A stretch of 64,000 nucleotides of DNA from Geosporobacter subterraneus DSM 17957 (GTDB lineage: Bacteria; Bacillota; Clostridia; Peptostreptococcales; Thermotaleaceae): contig NZ_FQZV01000007.1 of assembly GCF_900142145.1 (NCBI RefSeq), positions 1-64,000 of the forward strand. Direction: 5' to 3'. Below, in pieces: positions 16,380 to 26,856 of this stretch. The position numbers and the translations under genes are program-made. The notes beneath the pieces are model-generated. The model was not told the DNA's origin. It ran no database searches and saw only the letters and a list, made by a program, of their open reading frames with translations. Every line of letters starts with the position of its first letter. The stretch's first letter is position 1.

Positions 16380-18674
16380 TTAAACTCTACTCTTGATCTC
16401 CTCAAATTCTTCCTTAGAGATACGCACTTGTCTTGGCTTACTACCTTCGTGCTCCCCAACAATTCCACGTTCCTCCATAGCGTCAATCAAGCGGGCAGCC
16501 CGATTGTATCCAATTCTAAACCTTCTCTGAAGCATTGATATGGAGGCTTGCCCTGTTTGTACTACAAATTCTATGGCATCCTGAAGCAGTTCATCAACTG
16601 TACCTTCATCTGCCGGCAGATCTGTTTCCATTTTTTCCAAAATATCTTCTTCGTAAACCGCTTCCTCTACTTGCTGCTTAATGAAGGATACTACACGCTC
16701 TACTTCTGCATCGGATATAAAAGCTCCTTGTAATCGCTTAGGCTTAGAAGCCCCTACAGGATAGAAGAGTAAATCTCCTTTTCCCAAAAGCTTCTCAGCC
16801 CCGCCCATATCAAGAATGGTCCTTGAATCTGCTTGTGAGGATACAGCAAAAGCAATCCGTGAAGGAATATTGGCCTTAATTACACCGGTTATGACATCTA
16901 CAGAAGGTCTTTGGGTCGCCACGATCAAATGAATGCCTGCTGCTCTAGCCATTTGCGCTAATCTGCATATGGAATCCTCAACTTGTCCAGGAGCTACCAT
17001 CATTAAATCTGCCAACTCATCTATGATCACCACAATCTTTGGCAGGGTCTCTTTTTCTTCCCGCTGTTGTTTTTCATTATAGCTATTAATATCTCGGACG
17101 CCACTTTGAGCAAAGAGCTTATACCGATTTGTCATCTCTACAACAGCCCAGTTCAGCGCTGTTGCTGCTTTTTTAGGATCCGTAACCACAGGGATTAGTA
17201 GGTGGGGAATACCATTATAATTATTTAACTCTACTACTTTGGGGTCAATCAGAACCAAACGGACTTCTTCCGGTGTTGCCTTGTATAGAATACTGGTAAT
17301 AAGCGTGTTAATGCACACACTTTTCCCTGAGCCGGTGGCGCCGGCAATCAGCATATGTGGCATCTTGGCTAAGTCTGCTACTACTGGGTTTCCTGCGATA
17401 TCCTTGCCTAGCACAAAGGTCAATTTAGAATCACTGCTAATATATTTGTCACTCTCTAAAACTTCCTTAACACTGACGGTAGTGGTAGAATCATTGGGTA
17501 TTTCAATACCTACAGCCGCTTTTCCTGGGATAGGTGCTTCTATGCGTATATTAGAAGCAGCCAGATTTAACGCAATATCATCAGAAAGACTGACAATTTT
17601 ACTCACTTTAACGCCTGGGCTAGGTTGTATTTCATATCTCGTTATGGTAGGTCCTTTGCTAACTTGCATTACTTTCGCATCAACCCCAAAATTTTGCATC
17701 GTTTCTTCAAGTATTTTTACTTTCTGCATAATCTCCTTTTTATCATTTTTAGAGCTAGCAGCAGTATAGTCGTCCAACAATGATAAATCAGGCATTGTGT
17801 AGCTTAAGGGTACATTACTTTTGTTAGACCCATTGATTTGCAGCTTTATTTCATTAGAGTCCCTTTGAACATCCTCCTGCACTGCAGAAGCAGGCATTCT
17901 TTCCGGCTTCTCTTGGATTTCAACCGTTTCTATCTTATCTGTATCCCTTGTAAAATCCAGGATTCTTATCTTTTCATCAATAGTCTCTCCCTGTACGGCT
18001 ATGGCTGCCTCTGGTTCATCAAAGCTCAATAGTTTAACTTTTTTAGGCTTGTCTTTTTTTCGTTCCATTTGCTCCTCAGATACTTGTACGAAGTCGGCTA
18101 CGGCAGCCATAATGGATTTGGTCATGTCAAAGAGTGATTGCTTTAATGCCTTGAGTAGTCCTTTCAGTGAAGTCCCCGTTAATAAGATCATCGCAGTAAG
18201 CATAAGTGTAATAATAATTACATAGCTTCCGTTAATCCCCAAAAGCTTTATGCTAAAAGAGGTTAGCACTGTACCGATTAACCCACCACCTAGACCTTCT
18301 ACCCCTTGTTCGTAGGAAAGCATCAATGTCTGCAGATAATAATCACCCTTAGGCATGTCCTCTAAATGATAAATTGTATAAAGCATAATATATCCCAAAT
18401 ATAATATTAATAATGAAAGCCTCCATTTGTAATCTATATTTTTCGTTTTCCCTGAGAAGGATAATAACCCAAATAAAATAATAAAATATGGCAACACATA
18501 AGAGGGAATAGCAAGCAGACCCATCAGCGAGAATTTAATAAACTTTCCCAACTCTCCTGTGGATGCCGTCTGAAGACTGATTAAAATAAGTATTCCTATA
18601 GCTATGATAAATATGGACAATATTTCCTGCTTTAATGGGGACTGCTGCTTTGTTTTATTTTTTCTTCTAGACAT
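16380..18674 (-). CDS. ftsK: DNA translocase FtsK/SpoIIIE
   Basis: 764-aa membrane-anchored DNA pump that clears chromosomes from the division or sporulation septum. Four or so transmembrane helices lie in the first 180 residues, followed by a low-complexity acidic linker. The motor domain has Walker A IAGATGSGKSVCINTL and Walker B IVVIIDELADLMM, and a C-terminal winged-helix gamma domain (FRIGYNRAARLIDAMEERG) reads KOPS/SRS. Start at ATG 18672-18674 with GAGGTGG upstream; the longer frame has no ribosome site. FtsK versus SpoIIIE role is not separable by sequence alone. Confidence 0.95.
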   Translation of the reverse strand: MSRRKNKTKQQSPLKQEILSIFIIAIGILILISLQTASTGELGKFIKFSLMGLLAIPSYVLPYFIILFGLLSFSGKTKNIDYKWRLSLLILYLGYIMLYTIYHLEDMPKGDYYLQTLMLSYEQGVEGLGGGLIGTVLTSFSIKLLGINGSYVIIITLMLTAMILLTGTSLKGLLKALKQSLFDMTKSIMAAVADFVQVSEEQMERKKDKPKKVKLLSFDEPEAAIAVQGETIDEKIRILDFTRDTDKIETVEIQEKPERMPASAVQEDVQRDSNEIKLQINGSNKSNVPLSYTMPDLSLLDDYTAASSKNDKKEIMQKVKILEETMQNFGVDAKVMQVSKGPTITRYEIQPSPGVKVSKIVSLSDDIALNLAASNIRIEAPIPGKAAVGIEIPNDSTTTVSVKEVLESDKYISSDSKLTFVLGKDIAGNPVVADLAKMPHMLIAGATGSGKSVCINTLITSILYKATPEEVRLVLIDPKVVELNNYNGIPHLLIPVVTDPKKAATALNWAVVEMTNRYKLFAQSGVRDINSYNEKQQREEKETLPKIVVIIDELADLMMVAPGQVEDSICRLAQMARAAGIHLIVATQRPSVDVITGVIKANIPSRIAFAVSSQADSRTILDMGGAEKLLGKGDLLFYPVGASKPKRLQGAFISDAEVERVVSFIKQQVEEAVYEEDILEKMETDLPADEGTVDELLQDAIEFVVQTGQASISMLQRRFRIGYNRAARLIDAMEERGIVGEHEGSKPRQVRISKEEFEEIKSRV

Positions 18675-18702
18675 GAATAACCACCTCGATTGGTTAGTGA
18701 AA

Positions 18703-18721
18703 GGCACAGATTTTCTGTGCC
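18703..18721 (-). other. Leader hairpin upstream of ftsK
   Basis: An 8-bp perfect stem (GGCACAGA with its complement) with a 3-base loop, 28 bases before the ftsK ATG. There is no T-run after it on the minus strand, so it is not a terminator. Role unknown. Confidence 0.4.
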
Positions 18722-18787
18722 CTATCTAAAAAATTAAATCCATTCTCATATGTTGAATAATTTAATTCACTGGAAAATCCATAATAA

Positions 18788-18815
18788 AAAGTGTTAATAT
18801 TTCTATTAACACTTT
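18788..18815 (-). terminator. Intrinsic terminator after tepA
   Basis: A 12-bp perfect stem (18788-18799 with 18804-18815) with loop TTTC, followed on the minus strand by TTTTTATTAT. It lies 35 bases after the tepA stop. Confidence 0.85.
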
Positions 18816-18850
18816 AACATTGTTATTATAACATATGCTTTTCAATTATT

Positions 18851-19633
18851 CTATTGCAAATTCCTTGGTATTTCTAATTCCATAGTCATATTTTTATCCT
18901 TTTTTGCTTCAATCATTTTCCTTAATTGATCCATTGCCTGCTTGATTCCCCCAATCTCATTGATCAATCCAAGGTTAACAGCTTCTTTCCCAATTAGGAT
19001 GGTTCCTATGTCATTGGCAATCTCATCGGTTTCATTCATGAGTTGAATCAATTGGTCTCTCGAAATATTAGAGGTTCTGGTTACAAATTGAATGATGCGC
19101 TCCTGCATTTTTTGAAAATACTTGAAGGTTTGAGGAACGCCAATTACCAAACCGTTCATCCGAATAGGATGAATTGTCATTGTTGCAGTTTCGGCAATAA
19201 AGGAATAATCACTGGCTGTAGCTAGAGGCACTCCAATACTATGTCCTCCTCCCAGTACAAGGGACACTGTAGGCTTTGATAGACTGGTTATCATTTCTGC
19301 AATAGCTAATCCTGCTTCCACATCACCGCCAACGGTATTCAAAATCGTTAACATTCCTTCAATCTTTGGATTTTCTTCAACGGCTATTAATTGGGGTATA
19401 ATATGCTCATATTTTGTTGATTTGTTTTGGGGTGGGGAAATCATATGTCCCTCAATATGTCCGATGATTGTAAGATAATGGATATTTGTAGGCATCTCTG
19501 GAATGTTTTGTGTTCCAAGGCTCTGGATATTGCTTAACTTTGCATTTACTTTTGGTATTAAGGCTGGTTCAAGCTTTGTTTGTGGATTGATCTCAGGTTC
19601 TGATACCTTTGGTTTTTCTTCTCTTTCACTCAT
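18851..19633 (-). CDS. tepA: ClpP-like serine peptidase TepA
   Basis: 260-aa protein of the ClpP/crotonase fold, family of Bacillus TepA (YmfB), described as a translocation-enhancing or signal-peptide-degrading protein in the cytosol. The catalytic serine lies in [16 protein letters not shown] and the histidine in [26 protein letters not shown] is the oxyanion-side glycine motif. The first 45 residues are charged and disordered-looking. It follows dapG as in Bacillus and precedes ftsK. Confidence 0.88.
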   Translation of the reverse strand: MSEREEKPKVSEPEINPQTKLEPALIPKVNAKLSNIQSLGTQNIPEMPTNIHYLTIIGHIEGHMISPPQNKSTKYEHIIPQLIAVEENPKIEGMLTILNTVGGDVEAGLAIAEMITSLSKPTVSLVLGGGHSIGVPLATASDYSFIAETATMTIHPIRMNGLVIGVPQTFKYFQKMQERIIQFVTRTSNISRDQLIQLMNETDEIANDIGTILIGKEAVNLGLINEIGGIKQAMDQLRKMIEAKKDKNMTMELEIPRNLQ

Positions 19634-19728
19634 GTTCTCACTTCCTTATTTTGGCTTTTCAAGCGATTTCTCCCCAAATTTTTCGATGTTATATCTTCTA
19701 AGATTCATATTTTATTTTTTCCAATAAA

Positions 19729-19765
19729 AAAACTACTATACTCCAGGGTAGAGAATAGCAGTTTT
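19729..19765 (-). terminator. Intrinsic terminator after dapG
   Basis: An 11-bp stem (19729-19739 with 19755-19765, one G-U pair) with a partly paired 15-base loop, followed by seven T on the minus strand. It sits 8 bases beyond the dapG stop. Confidence 0.85.
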
Positions 19766-19773
19766 TATTTATT

Positions 19774-20991
19774 TTATGCCAGATGAAACTCCTGATGCAG
19801 TATGTTAACAGCCTTTTCCATACTGTCGGAATTTACTAGACAGGAAATTGTTGTGTGAGAATCAGAGGTTTGAAGAATTCTAATATTTTCTTTGGCTAGA
19901 GCTTTTACAATTCTAGCCATTACTCCAGGAACACCTCGCATTTTATGTCCTATGGCTGTTATTTTGCTGCAGTTTCTATGAATGTCATATTTCAGTCCAA
20001 TACTTTTTATAATACTTTCAAGCTTTACGAGATGTTGTTCTTCAACGGTAAATATCTTTTTATCTATAAAAAAATTAATCATATCAATACTAATATCATT
20101 TTCAGCCAATGCATTCATGAAAACCTCATTTATTTCTGCAGTATCTTCATATTGCACAACAATTTGAGCAACATTATTCCTGTGTGCAATAGCAGTAATA
20201 CATTCTCCTGCTGATGGATACTTGCTATATTTATTTTCATATTGCTCAAAACTGCTTATAATGGTTCCAGGCGCATCAGTAAAGGTATTTTTTATTTTAA
20301 GAATAATGCTGCCCCGACGGGCAACCTCAACAGCCCTTGGGTGAATAACCTTTGCACCGTCCTCTGCCATTTGATAAATATCATCATAATCTATTTGTTC
20401 AATTACCTTTGCATTGGTCACCAGTCTAGGGTCAGCCGTCATGATACCATCTACATCCGTATAGATTTCTACAACCTCTGCTTTTAATGCTTCTCCAATT
20501 ACTGCCGCCGAAGTGTCGCTGCCTCCTCTCCCTAATGTCGTGATATTTCCATTTTCAGATATTCCTTGAAATCCTGTAACTACAGGAATAATGCCCTTAT
20601 CAAGCAATTGCTGAATATTCTGAGGTTCCACTTTTATTACATCTGCATCTCCATATTTTTCATCGGTTATGATACCCGCCTGGAAACCCATCAGTGCAGC
20701 AGCATGATAACCCTTTGCTTTGATTGTATTTGCAAAAACTACAGACGATATGGTTTCGCCGCATGCCATCATGAGATCTAATTCCCGGCTTGAACACTCT
20801 GAGTAAGGTTCACGCCCTATCTGCAATAAAGTATCTGTAGCATAAGGGTCACCCTTCCGTCCCATAGCAGAAACTACAACAACGGGTTGATTGCCCTCTT
20901 GAATACATTGGATAACTTTTTCTACTGCCTTATCTCTTAATTCTTTGCTTGCAACAGAGGTACCTCCAAATTTTTGAACAATGATATTCAT
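19774..20991 (-). CDS. dapG: Aspartokinase (monofunctional, class with two ACT domains)
   Basis: 405-aa enzyme that phosphorylates aspartate, first step to lysine, diaminopimelate, threonine and methionine. Residues 1-10 hold VQKFGGTSVA, the kinase lysine motif; TTLGRGGSDTSAA and the EIYTDVDGIMTADPRLV block follow. Two ACT domains form the C-terminal third. Length and position beside ymxH and tepA match Bacillus dapG, the diaminopimelate-sensitive isozyme linked to spore and wall synthesis. ATG 20989-20991 has AAGGAGG; the longer frame is not supported. The 177-base upstream gap shows no lysine riboswitch fold. Confidence 0.92.
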   Translation of the reverse strand: MNIIVQKFGGTSVASKELRDKAVEKVIQCIQEGNQPVVVVSAMGRKGDPYATDTLLQIGREPYSECSSRELDLMMACGETISSVVFANTIKAKGYHAAALMGFQAGIITDEKYGDADVIKVEPQNIQQLLDKGIIPVVTGFQGISENGNITTLGRGGSDTSAAVIGEALKAEVVEIYTDVDGIMTADPRLVTNAKVIEQIDYDDIYQMAEDGAKVIHPRAVEVARRGSIILKIKNTFTDAPGTIISSFEQYENKYSKYPSAGECITAIAHRNNVAQIVVQYEDTAEINEVFMNALAENDISIDMINFFIDKKIFTVEEQHLVKLESIIKSIGLKYDIHRNCSKITAIGHKMRGVPGVMARIVKALAKENIRILQTSDSHTTISCLVNSDSMEKAVNILHQEFHLA

Positions 20992-21168
20992 TTTTCTCCT
21001 CCTTACCAAATACATATCTTAATGTTAGCACATATTTATAATTTTTTCTACAAATCTTCAGCAATAACTAACCTTATTATTATAATATGTTAAGAAGGAT
21101 TCTATGGAACCATTGTTTTCGCCAGTTCAATGCAGACTGTGGCCTTTACTTATTAATGCTATAATATT

Positions 21169-21438
21169 TTACAAAGAAAAGCTTCGACGGGAAGATTTCT
21201 CATCTTCCATTTCTATGATGATCATATCGTTACCAATCTTTCGTACATATTCCCAGGGAATTTCAACAAAGCTCTTATCCGAAAAAATTGAAAATTGATT
21301 TCGAAAGTCCGGGACCAGCAGTGCTCTTATTTTTCCATTTCTTTCGTCCACCAAGAGATCAGACTCTGCTAGGACACCGAGCCTTCCTCCATCGTTTAGA
21401 TTTACGATTTCTTTTCCACCTAGTTTACTCAACCTCAT
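21169..21438 (-). CDS. ymxH: YlmC/YmxH-family PRC-barrel sporulation protein
   Basis: 89-aa PRC-barrel protein. MRLSKLGGKEIVNLNDGGRL is typical of the YlmC/YmxH family, which is conserved in spore formers; function is unknown. It lies between dut and dapG, close to its Bacillus position between mlpA and the dipicolinate synthase genes, but those genes (spoVFA, spoVFB) and asd are not here. Good AAGGAGG ribosome site. Confidence 0.85.
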   Translation of the reverse strand: MRLSKLGGKEIVNLNDGGRLGVLAESDLLVDERNGKIRALLVPDFRNQFSIFSDKSFVEIPWEYVRKIGNDMIIIEMEDEKSSRRSFSL

Positions 21439-21554
21439 CTATGCCATCCTCCTTACTTTTTCCTATATGTTTTATAAATGTAAAAAGTCCATAACATCAG
21501 TCGTCCAAACAGACTTTTTATTATTCTATTTTCAGAAGGATAACAATATGCTTT

Positions 21555-21989
21555 TTATTTTCCCGTATGTCCAAAACCTCCAGTGCCTCGAAAGGACTGG
21601 TTCAATAGGTCGACACTTTCCCAAGCGATCTTCTCATATCTGCAAAATATTAACTGAGCAATTCGATCTCCTCGGTTTATTGTGAAATCCTCTTGTCCCC
21701 AATTAATTAATGGAACTTTGATTTCTCCCCGATAGTCGCTATCGATTGTCCCCACCCCATTGACTAGGCCTATCCCATGCTTCACAGCCAGTCCGCTTCT
21801 ACCCCGAACCTGGCCTTCCATGCCTTCCGGTATTTCAATATGTATTCCTGTAGGTATTAAGACTCTTTGCCCGGGTTTAATCGTTACTGAAGTCTCTATA
21901 CCTGCCTTTAAATCCATGCCTGCTGCTCCTGCTGTCTCATAGGCTGGAAGCAGCGTCTGATCCTTACACACAATCTTTATCTTACTCAT
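21555..21989 (-). CDS. dut: dUTP diphosphatase
   Basis: 144-aa trimeric dUTPase that converts dUTP to dUMP and diphosphate, keeping uracil out of DNA. Motifs in order: AGAAGMDLKA (1), GRSGLAVKHGIG (2), NGVGTIDSDYRGEIKV (3), GDRIAQLIF (4) and FRGTGGFGHTGK (5, the P-loop-like tail over the active site). All key residues are present. Start with GGGAGAAG upstream. It lies between the M16 peptidase gene and ymxH. Confidence 0.96.
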   Translation of the reverse strand: MSKIKIVCKDQTLLPAYETAGAAGMDLKAGIETSVTIKPGQRVLIPTGIHIEIPEGMEGQVRGRSGLAVKHGIGLVNGVGTIDSDYRGEIKVPLINWGQEDFTINRGDRIAQLIFCRYEKIAWESVDLLNQSFRGTGGFGHTGK

Positions 21990-22057
21990 TCTTCTTCTCC
22001 CTTCATTTTTTGACTGATATTGGAAAATTAAAAAGACATTAGCAGGAGCTAATATCT

Positions 22058-23317
22058 TTAATAATCTAGAAAACCGGATAAATTCTTATCTTTCTCAACC
22101 TTGCCCACAATCGCCAATGCGCTATTATCTGATATAAAAACCCTGTCAATTACCCGTCGAACATCTTGAATCGTAACTTGATCGATTTTTTCTATGATTT
22201 CTTTCGGAGAATAAGTGCGATTTAGGAGCAGTTCCGACTTGCCTATAGCACTCATACGACTGCTGGTACTTTCAAGCCCCAACATATAACTGCCTTTTAA
22301 CTGTTCCTTAGATTTATGCAATTCATCCTTTGTCAAACCATCCTTTTTTAGGACATGAATTTCTTGGTTGATAAGCTTCAGCACTTCATCAAGCTGATTT
22401 GGATTAATGCCTGCGTATATTGTTAAGAGGCCGATCTCTTTGTATGAGGAAGGATAGGAGAATACAGAGTAGGCCAAACCTTTGTCTTCTCTAATATTTT
22501 GAAACAGTCTGGAGCTCATGCTTCCGCCAAATACATTATTCACGATAAGTAGTGGATATAAATCCTGACTCTTTAGGGAAGCTCCCTCTAAACCTAAACA
22601 TATGTGCAACTGTTCAATATCCTTATATCGAATGACTCCATCGGGACTAAAAGAAGGTCTGCTTTCCGGCTTCTGAGTACGTTTTTTGCTGGAAATGGCA
22701 TTGAGCTTCTCCTCCAACTGTTCTATGAGACTGTTCTCATCAAAGTTTCCTGCTACTGAGATGACCATGTTTTCCATAGTATAATAATTCTCTACAAAAG
22801 ATAAAAGCTTTTGACGATCAAAGCTGGTTACAGTCTTAGCCGTCCCTAATACAGGCATTCCTAGATTGTGGTGCTTAAATACGGTATTGGACAACAGCTC
22901 ATGGACCAAATCTTCTGGAGAGTCTTCGTACATGTTTATTTCTTCTATAATAACACCTTTTTCCTTTTCTATTTCTCTAGGGTTAAAGCTGGAGTGAAAT
23001 AACATATCCGTCAGCACGTCTATAGCGATTGACAAATGAGTATCTAATACCTTCCCGTAAAAACAGGTACACTCCTTGCTGGTAAAAGCATTTAATTGTC
23101 CGCCAATACTGTCAAAGCTTTCTGCAATTTCTCTCGCACTTCTCGTATCTGTACCCTTAAATAGCATATGCTCAACAAAATGAGTAATTCCATTGCTATC
23201 TGCATCCTCATGGATAGACCCAGCTTCGATCCAAAAGCCCAAAGTAACTGATTTCACATAGGGAATTTTCTCTACTACCAGTCTTACCCCATTGCTTAAA
23301 GTATATTTTTGAAACAT
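22058..23317 (-). CDS. mlpA: M16-family zinc peptidase (MlpA/YmxG-like)
   Basis: 419-aa insulinase-family peptidase. The inverted zinc motif HxxEH reads THFVEHMLFKGT (H46, E49, H50), with the third ligand glutamate in a downstream helix around EIEKEKGVIIEEINMYEDSPED. The second, inactive M16 domain occupies the C-terminal half. The place between pdaB-like and ymxH matches Bacillus mlpA (ymxG). Cytosolic: no signal peptide. Substrate unknown. Confidence 0.9.
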   Translation of the reverse strand: MFQKYTLSNGVRLVVEKIPYVKSVTLGFWIEAGSIHEDADSNGITHFVEHMLFKGTDTRSAREIAESFDSIGGQLNAFTSKECTCFYGKVLDTHLSIAIDVLTDMLFHSSFNPREIEKEKGVIIEEINMYEDSPEDLVHELLSNTVFKHHNLGMPVLGTAKTVTSFDRQKLLSFVENYYTMENMVISVAGNFDENSLIEQLEEKLNAISSKKRTQKPESRPSFSPDGVIRYKDIEQLHICLGLEGASLKSQDLYPLLIVNNVFGGSMSSRLFQNIREDKGLAYSVFSYPSSYKEIGLLTIYAGINPNQLDEVLKLINQEIHVLKKDGLTKDELHKSKEQLKGSYMLGLESTSSRMSAIGKSELLLNRTYSPKEIIEKIDQVTIQDVRRVIDRVFISDNSALAIVGKVEKDKNLSGFLDY

Positions 23318-23394
23318 TTTAGCCTCCCGATTTGGTATTCATAAATACATAGACTATTATAATTTAGTATAACTCAATAATCAAGAAAAAAACC

Positions 23395-24108
23395 TTACTC
23401 TAACAAATTTGAAACGGTGCCTAGTTGAATACCTTCTTCAATGATTCTATCAATAATAATGGGAAGAGCTTTTGCTGTTTCACGCTTTGGATGCATCAGA
23501 AGTATTGCCCCATTGTGGGACTTCTTCATTACTCTGCTAATGATTACATCTGCAGTAGAGCCTTCCTGCCAGTCAATTGTATCAATGCTCCACAAGATGG
23601 TCTGATATCCTAGCTTTTCTGCCGCTTCCAGTGTAGCCTCACTATAATCACCTGAGGGTGGAGCAAAATACTTAGGTTTCACCCCTAATACTTTTTCTAT
23701 CGCTTCTTCAGCTTTTTTGATTTCTAAAAAATTGTCTTTTTTATTCATTTTGCTGTGAGTCTTATGGCTATAACCATGATTTCCTATCTCATGCCCCCGA
23801 TTGAACATTTCCTGAAGCAGCTCCGGATACTTGGAGGCCCACCTTCCTGTTACAAAAAAGGTTATTTTGATATTTTTATCATCAAGTACGTCTAAAATCT
23901 CCGGTATGATCTCATTCCCCCAATCTACGTTACAGGTAATGGCAGCTTTATTTAAAGAAGGATCTCCGCTGCGAATGGGTTCATGCAGTAGATAGCGCTG
24001 CAGCACTGTAATGTCATCCCTCAAAAAGCTTATAAAACCCAGCAAAATGAGTAGTATTGCCCCAGCAGCCACTAAAATGTACTTGCGTTTTAAAATAATT
24101 ATTCTCAT
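23395..24108 (-). CDS. Polysaccharide deacetylase, PdaB-like, sporulation-associated
   Basis: 237-aa NodB-type deacetylase with one N-terminal membrane anchor (about residues 9-28), so the enzyme faces the outside or the forespore cortex space. The motif-1 aspartate is in ITCNVDWGNE, and the HxxxH zinc pair is in GHEIGNHGYSHKTHSKM. Later motifs KYFAPPSGDYS and GAILLMHPKRET complete the site. It lies next to pnp where Bacillus has ylxY, a relative of PdaA/PdaB. Target is probably peptidoglycan; a role in spore cortex is inferred from context. Confidence 0.88.
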   Translation of the reverse strand: MRIIILKRKYILVAAGAILLILLGFISFLRDDITVLQRYLLHEPIRSGDPSLNKAAITCNVDWGNEIIPEILDVLDDKNIKITFFVTGRWASKYPELLQEMFNRGHEIGNHGYSHKTHSKMNKKDNFLEIKKAEEAIEKVLGVKPKYFAPPSGDYSEATLEAAEKLGYQTILWSIDTIDWQEGSTADVIISRVMKKSHNGAILLMHPKRETAKALPIIIDRIIEEGIQLGTVSNLLE

Positions 24109-24233
24109 AGGAATCCCCCTCTCTCCCTATCATGAATATTCATAGATTTATGATTTATTCGGCAGGACAAGGTTCAAAGAAAAACTTTATCTTACAGAAG
24201 GAGTCATGAATTGGTCATAACAAAAATAAAAAA

Positions 24234-24253
24234 CATAAACCACTTGGTTTATG
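24234..24253 (-). terminator. Intrinsic terminator after pnp
   Basis: An 8-bp stem (24234-24241 with 24246-24253) with a 4-base loop, followed by six T-rich bases on the minus strand, just beyond the pnp stop. Confidence 0.75.
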
Positions 24254-24257
24254 CTTT

Positions 24258-26363
24258 TTATTCTTCAGCCTTTTTTTCTTGTTCTTGATCTTGGAGTGCA
24301 GCTTTTCTTGATAGGTTCAATCTTCCTTGCTTGTCAATCTCTAATACTTTAACAAGAATTTCGTCACCAACAGCCAAAACATCCTCTACCTTGGAGATTC
24401 GCTCTTTTGCGATATGCGAAATATGAACCAAACCTTCTTTACCCGGCAAAATCTCCACAAATGCACCAAAAGTGGTAATTCTTGCTACTTTTCCCATGTA
24501 AAGTTCTCCAGGCTGTGGTTCCTTGACAATTCCCTCAATCAGCTTAAGGGCTTTGTTACCACTTTCCATATCCGATGCTGTAATGAAAACACTTCCGTCA
24601 TCTTCAATATCAATTTTAACGCCTGTTTCATCAATGATTTTATTTATTGTCTTTCCGCCAGGACCAATAAGTTCCCTTATTTTATCCGGATGAATGGTGG
24701 TTCGGATGATTCTTGGTGCATAAGGGGACATTTCTGCTCTTGGTTCAGTGATTGCTTCCTTCATTTTTCCTAATATGTACATTCTTCCCTCTTGGGCCTG
24801 TGCCAACGCACGTTCTAGAATTTCTTTGTTGATGCCGTCAATTTTAATATCCATTTGTATAGCCGTAATTCCTTTTTCAGTACCTGCAACCTTAAAGTCC
24901 ATATCGCCTAAGAAGTCTTCCATACCTTGAATATCACTTAAAATAGAAACCTTGTCATTTTCTTTAATCAGGCCCATGGCAATTCCTGCAACCGGAGCCT
25001 TAATAGGTACCCCTGCATCCATGAGTGCCAGCGTGCTTCCGCATACAGCGGCTTGGGAAGTACTTCCATTAGAGCTAAGAATTTCAGAAACGAGACGTAT
25101 TGTATAAGGGAACTCTTCCTCTGAAGGAATTACCGGTTCTAGTGCCCTCTCAGCTAAAGCACCATGTCCAATTTCTCTACGTCCAGGTCCCCTTAAAAAT
25201 CTAGCTTCTCCAACACTATAAGGCGGGAAGTTGTAGTGATGCATATATCTCTTTGACTCTTCTTCTCCTAAACCATCTAGAATCTGGGCATCTCCAATAG
25301 CTCCAAGGGTTGCAACCGTAAGTGCTTGGGTCTGTCCCCTTGTAAATAGCCCTGTTCCATGAACCCGTGGCAAAACGGATACTTCACAGCTTATCGGTCT
25401 GATTTCCTTTGGCTTTCTGTTATCTGGCCGCACTTCTTCATCTAAAATCATATTTCTTACTTGTTCTTTAATGAGTTGATATAGGGTCTCATCGATATCC
25501 TTCTGGCTTTCCGGGTACTTTTCCAGTAAAGCGGCTAGGGTCTCTGCTTTGACTGCTTCCATATTCTCATTTCTTTCCATCTTATCTACGGTTTTGATAG
25601 CTTGTATCATTTTTTCTGTAGCAAATTCTCTTACTTCCTTTTCGATAGTTTCATCTACCTTAAACAATTTAACTTCCTGCTTGGATTTACCTACCTCTTG
25701 AGCAATACCTTCAATAAATGCTACTATTTTTTTGATCTCTTCATGAGCAAATAAAATAGCTTCTAACATTACACTTTCGCTTATTTCATTACACCCTGCT
25801 TCAACCATCATAATTGCATCCTTAGTACCTGAAACAACTAGATGCATTTCGCTCTTCTCTCTTTCAGCGGCGGTAGGATTAACGATAAACTGTCCATCAA
25901 TTAATCCTATGATTACAGAACCTGTAGGGCCATTAAAGGGAATATCAGAAATAGACAGCGCAACAGATGACCCAATCATTGCTACAACATCAGGTGTACA
26001 GTCTTGATCTACAGAAAGGACAGTAGCTATAACCTGTACATCATTACGATATCCTTTTGGAAAAAGTGGTCGTATGGGTCTGTCAATCAGCCTTGATGTC
26101 AAAATCGCCTTTTCTGTTGGACGTCCTTCCCTTTTTATAAAGCCGCCTGGTATTTTTCCTACAGAGTAAAGACGCTCTTCATAGTCACAGCTTAAAGGAA
26201 AGAAGTCAATACCTTGCTTTGGTTCAGCAGATGATGTTGCAGTCACAAGAACTACGGTATCTCCATATCTGACCAATGCGGAGCCGCTCGCCAGCTGGGC
26301 GAATTTTCCCAATTGAATTTCAAAGGGTCTTCCAGCTAGTTCAATTTTATAAGTCTTTTCCAT
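24258..26363 (-). CDS. pnp: Polynucleotide phosphorylase
   Basis: 701-aa 3'-5' phosphorolytic exoribonuclease. Two RNase PH domains are present (first around [20 protein letters not shown], second around [15 protein letters not shown]), separated by a helical domain. C-terminal KH ([20 protein letters not shown]) and S1 domains ([20 protein letters not shown]) bind RNA. ATG 26361-26363 with GAGGAGG. It follows rpsO, the conserved order in bacteria, with a terminator between them. Confidence 0.97.
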   Translation of the reverse strand: MEKTYKIELAGRPFEIQLGKFAQLASGSALVRYGDTVVLVTATSSAEPKQGIDFFPLSCDYEERLYSVGKIPGGFIKREGRPTEKAILTSRLIDRPIRPLFPKGYRNDVQVIATVLSVDQDCTPDVVAMIGSSVALSISDIPFNGPTGSVIIGLIDGQFIVNPTAAEREKSEMHLVVSGTKDAIMMVEAGCNEISESVMLEAILFAHEEIKKIVAFIEGIAQEVGKSKQEVKLFKVDETIEKEVREFATEKMIQAIKTVDKMERNENMEAVKAETLAALLEKYPESQKDIDETLYQLIKEQVRNMILDEEVRPDNRKPKEIRPISCEVSVLPRVHGTGLFTRGQTQALTVATLGAIGDAQILDGLGEEESKRYMHHYNFPPYSVGEARFLRGPGRREIGHGALAERALEPVIPSEEEFPYTIRLVSEILSSNGSTSQAAVCGSTLALMDAGVPIKAPVAGIAMGLIKENDKVSILSDIQGMEDFLGDMDFKVAGTEKGITAIQMDIKIDGINKEILERALAQAQEGRMYILGKMKEAITEPRAEMSPYAPRIIRTTIHPDKIRELIGPGGKTINKIIDETGVKIDIEDDGSVFITASDMESGNKALKLIEGIVKEPQPGELYMGKVARITTFGAFVEILPGKEGLVHISHIAKERISKVEDVLAVGDEILVKVLEIDKQGRLNLSRKAALQDQEQEKKAEE

Positions 26364-26467
26364 TTTAAACCTCCTCACATTTAATTTTCAAATCTAATAT
26401 ATATTCTATACTAAATCTAGTATTTCCTACATTTTCGAAAAAATCACTTAAACAATCATAAAATAAA

Positions 26468-26486
26468 GAGCGGGATCTTCCCGCTC
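26468..26486 (-). terminator. Intrinsic terminator after rpsO
   Basis: An 8-bp GC-rich stem (26468-26475 with 26479-26486) with a 3-base loop and a following TTTATTTTAT on the minus strand. It separates rpsO from pnp. Confidence 0.85.
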
Positions 26487-26494
26487 AAAAGGTA

Positions 26495-26764
26495 CTATTT
26501 TCTTAATCCTAGTTTTTCAATAACACTTCTGTATCTTTCGATATCTTTTCCCTTCAGGTAGTTCAACAGATTTCTTCTCTTACCAACCATTTTTAATAAG
26601 CCCCGTCTTGAGTGGTGATCTTTCTTATGAACCTTAAGATGTTCATTTAACTCATTAATTCTTGTAGTCAATAATGCGATCTGAACTTCCGGAGATCCAG
26701 TATCACTCTCATGTACTTTATGCTCGTTAATGATCGTTACTTTCTTTTCCTTATTCATCGTCAT
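26495..26764 (-). CDS. rpsO: 30S ribosomal protein S15
   Basis: 89-aa primary 16S rRNA-binding protein of the small subunit. [20 protein letters not shown] and [20 protein letters not shown] are near-universal. Start at ATG 26762-26764, eight bases after AAGGAGGTG; a second in-frame ATG two codons later is possible. Its own promoter and an 85-base structured leader precede it, where S15 often represses its own translation. Confidence 0.97.
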   Translation of the reverse strand: MTMNKEKKVTIINEHKVHESDTGSPEVQIALLTTRINELNEHLKVHKKDHHSRRGLLKMVGKRRNLLNYLKGKDIERYRSVIEKLGLRK

Positions 26765-26850
26765 GCTACATTCACCTCCTTATTTTATAATCGCCATAGG
26801 CCAAGTAGTACGTCGGAGTTTCGTATTACATAGCTCATGGTTCCATACAA
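26765..26850 (-). promoter_or_regulatory. Structured leader of rpsO, candidate S15 autoregulatory RNA
   Basis: On the minus strand CCAT (near 26837-26840) can pair with ATGG close to the ribosome site. Inside it, a hairpin GTAATACG with CGTACTAC forms seven pairs plus a mismatch around a 9-base loop (about 26805-26829). Known S15 leaders have varied shapes, so this is inferred from position and fold, not from a motif match. Confidence 0.4.
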
Positions 26851-26856
26851 CGCCTA

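Noticed and set aside
17239-17769. 176-codon open frame on the plus strand inside ftsK
   Set aside because: It is antisense to the conserved motor domain of ftsK, has no ribosome site and its length is explained by the codon bias of the real gene. The same holds for the other plus-strand frames, such as 54949-55533 inside cheA.
20992-21168. Lysine riboswitch upstream of the aspartokinase gene
   Set aside because: The 177-base gap is AT-rich and lacks the long multi-helix junction and conserved core of the lysine element; only a ribosome site is evident.
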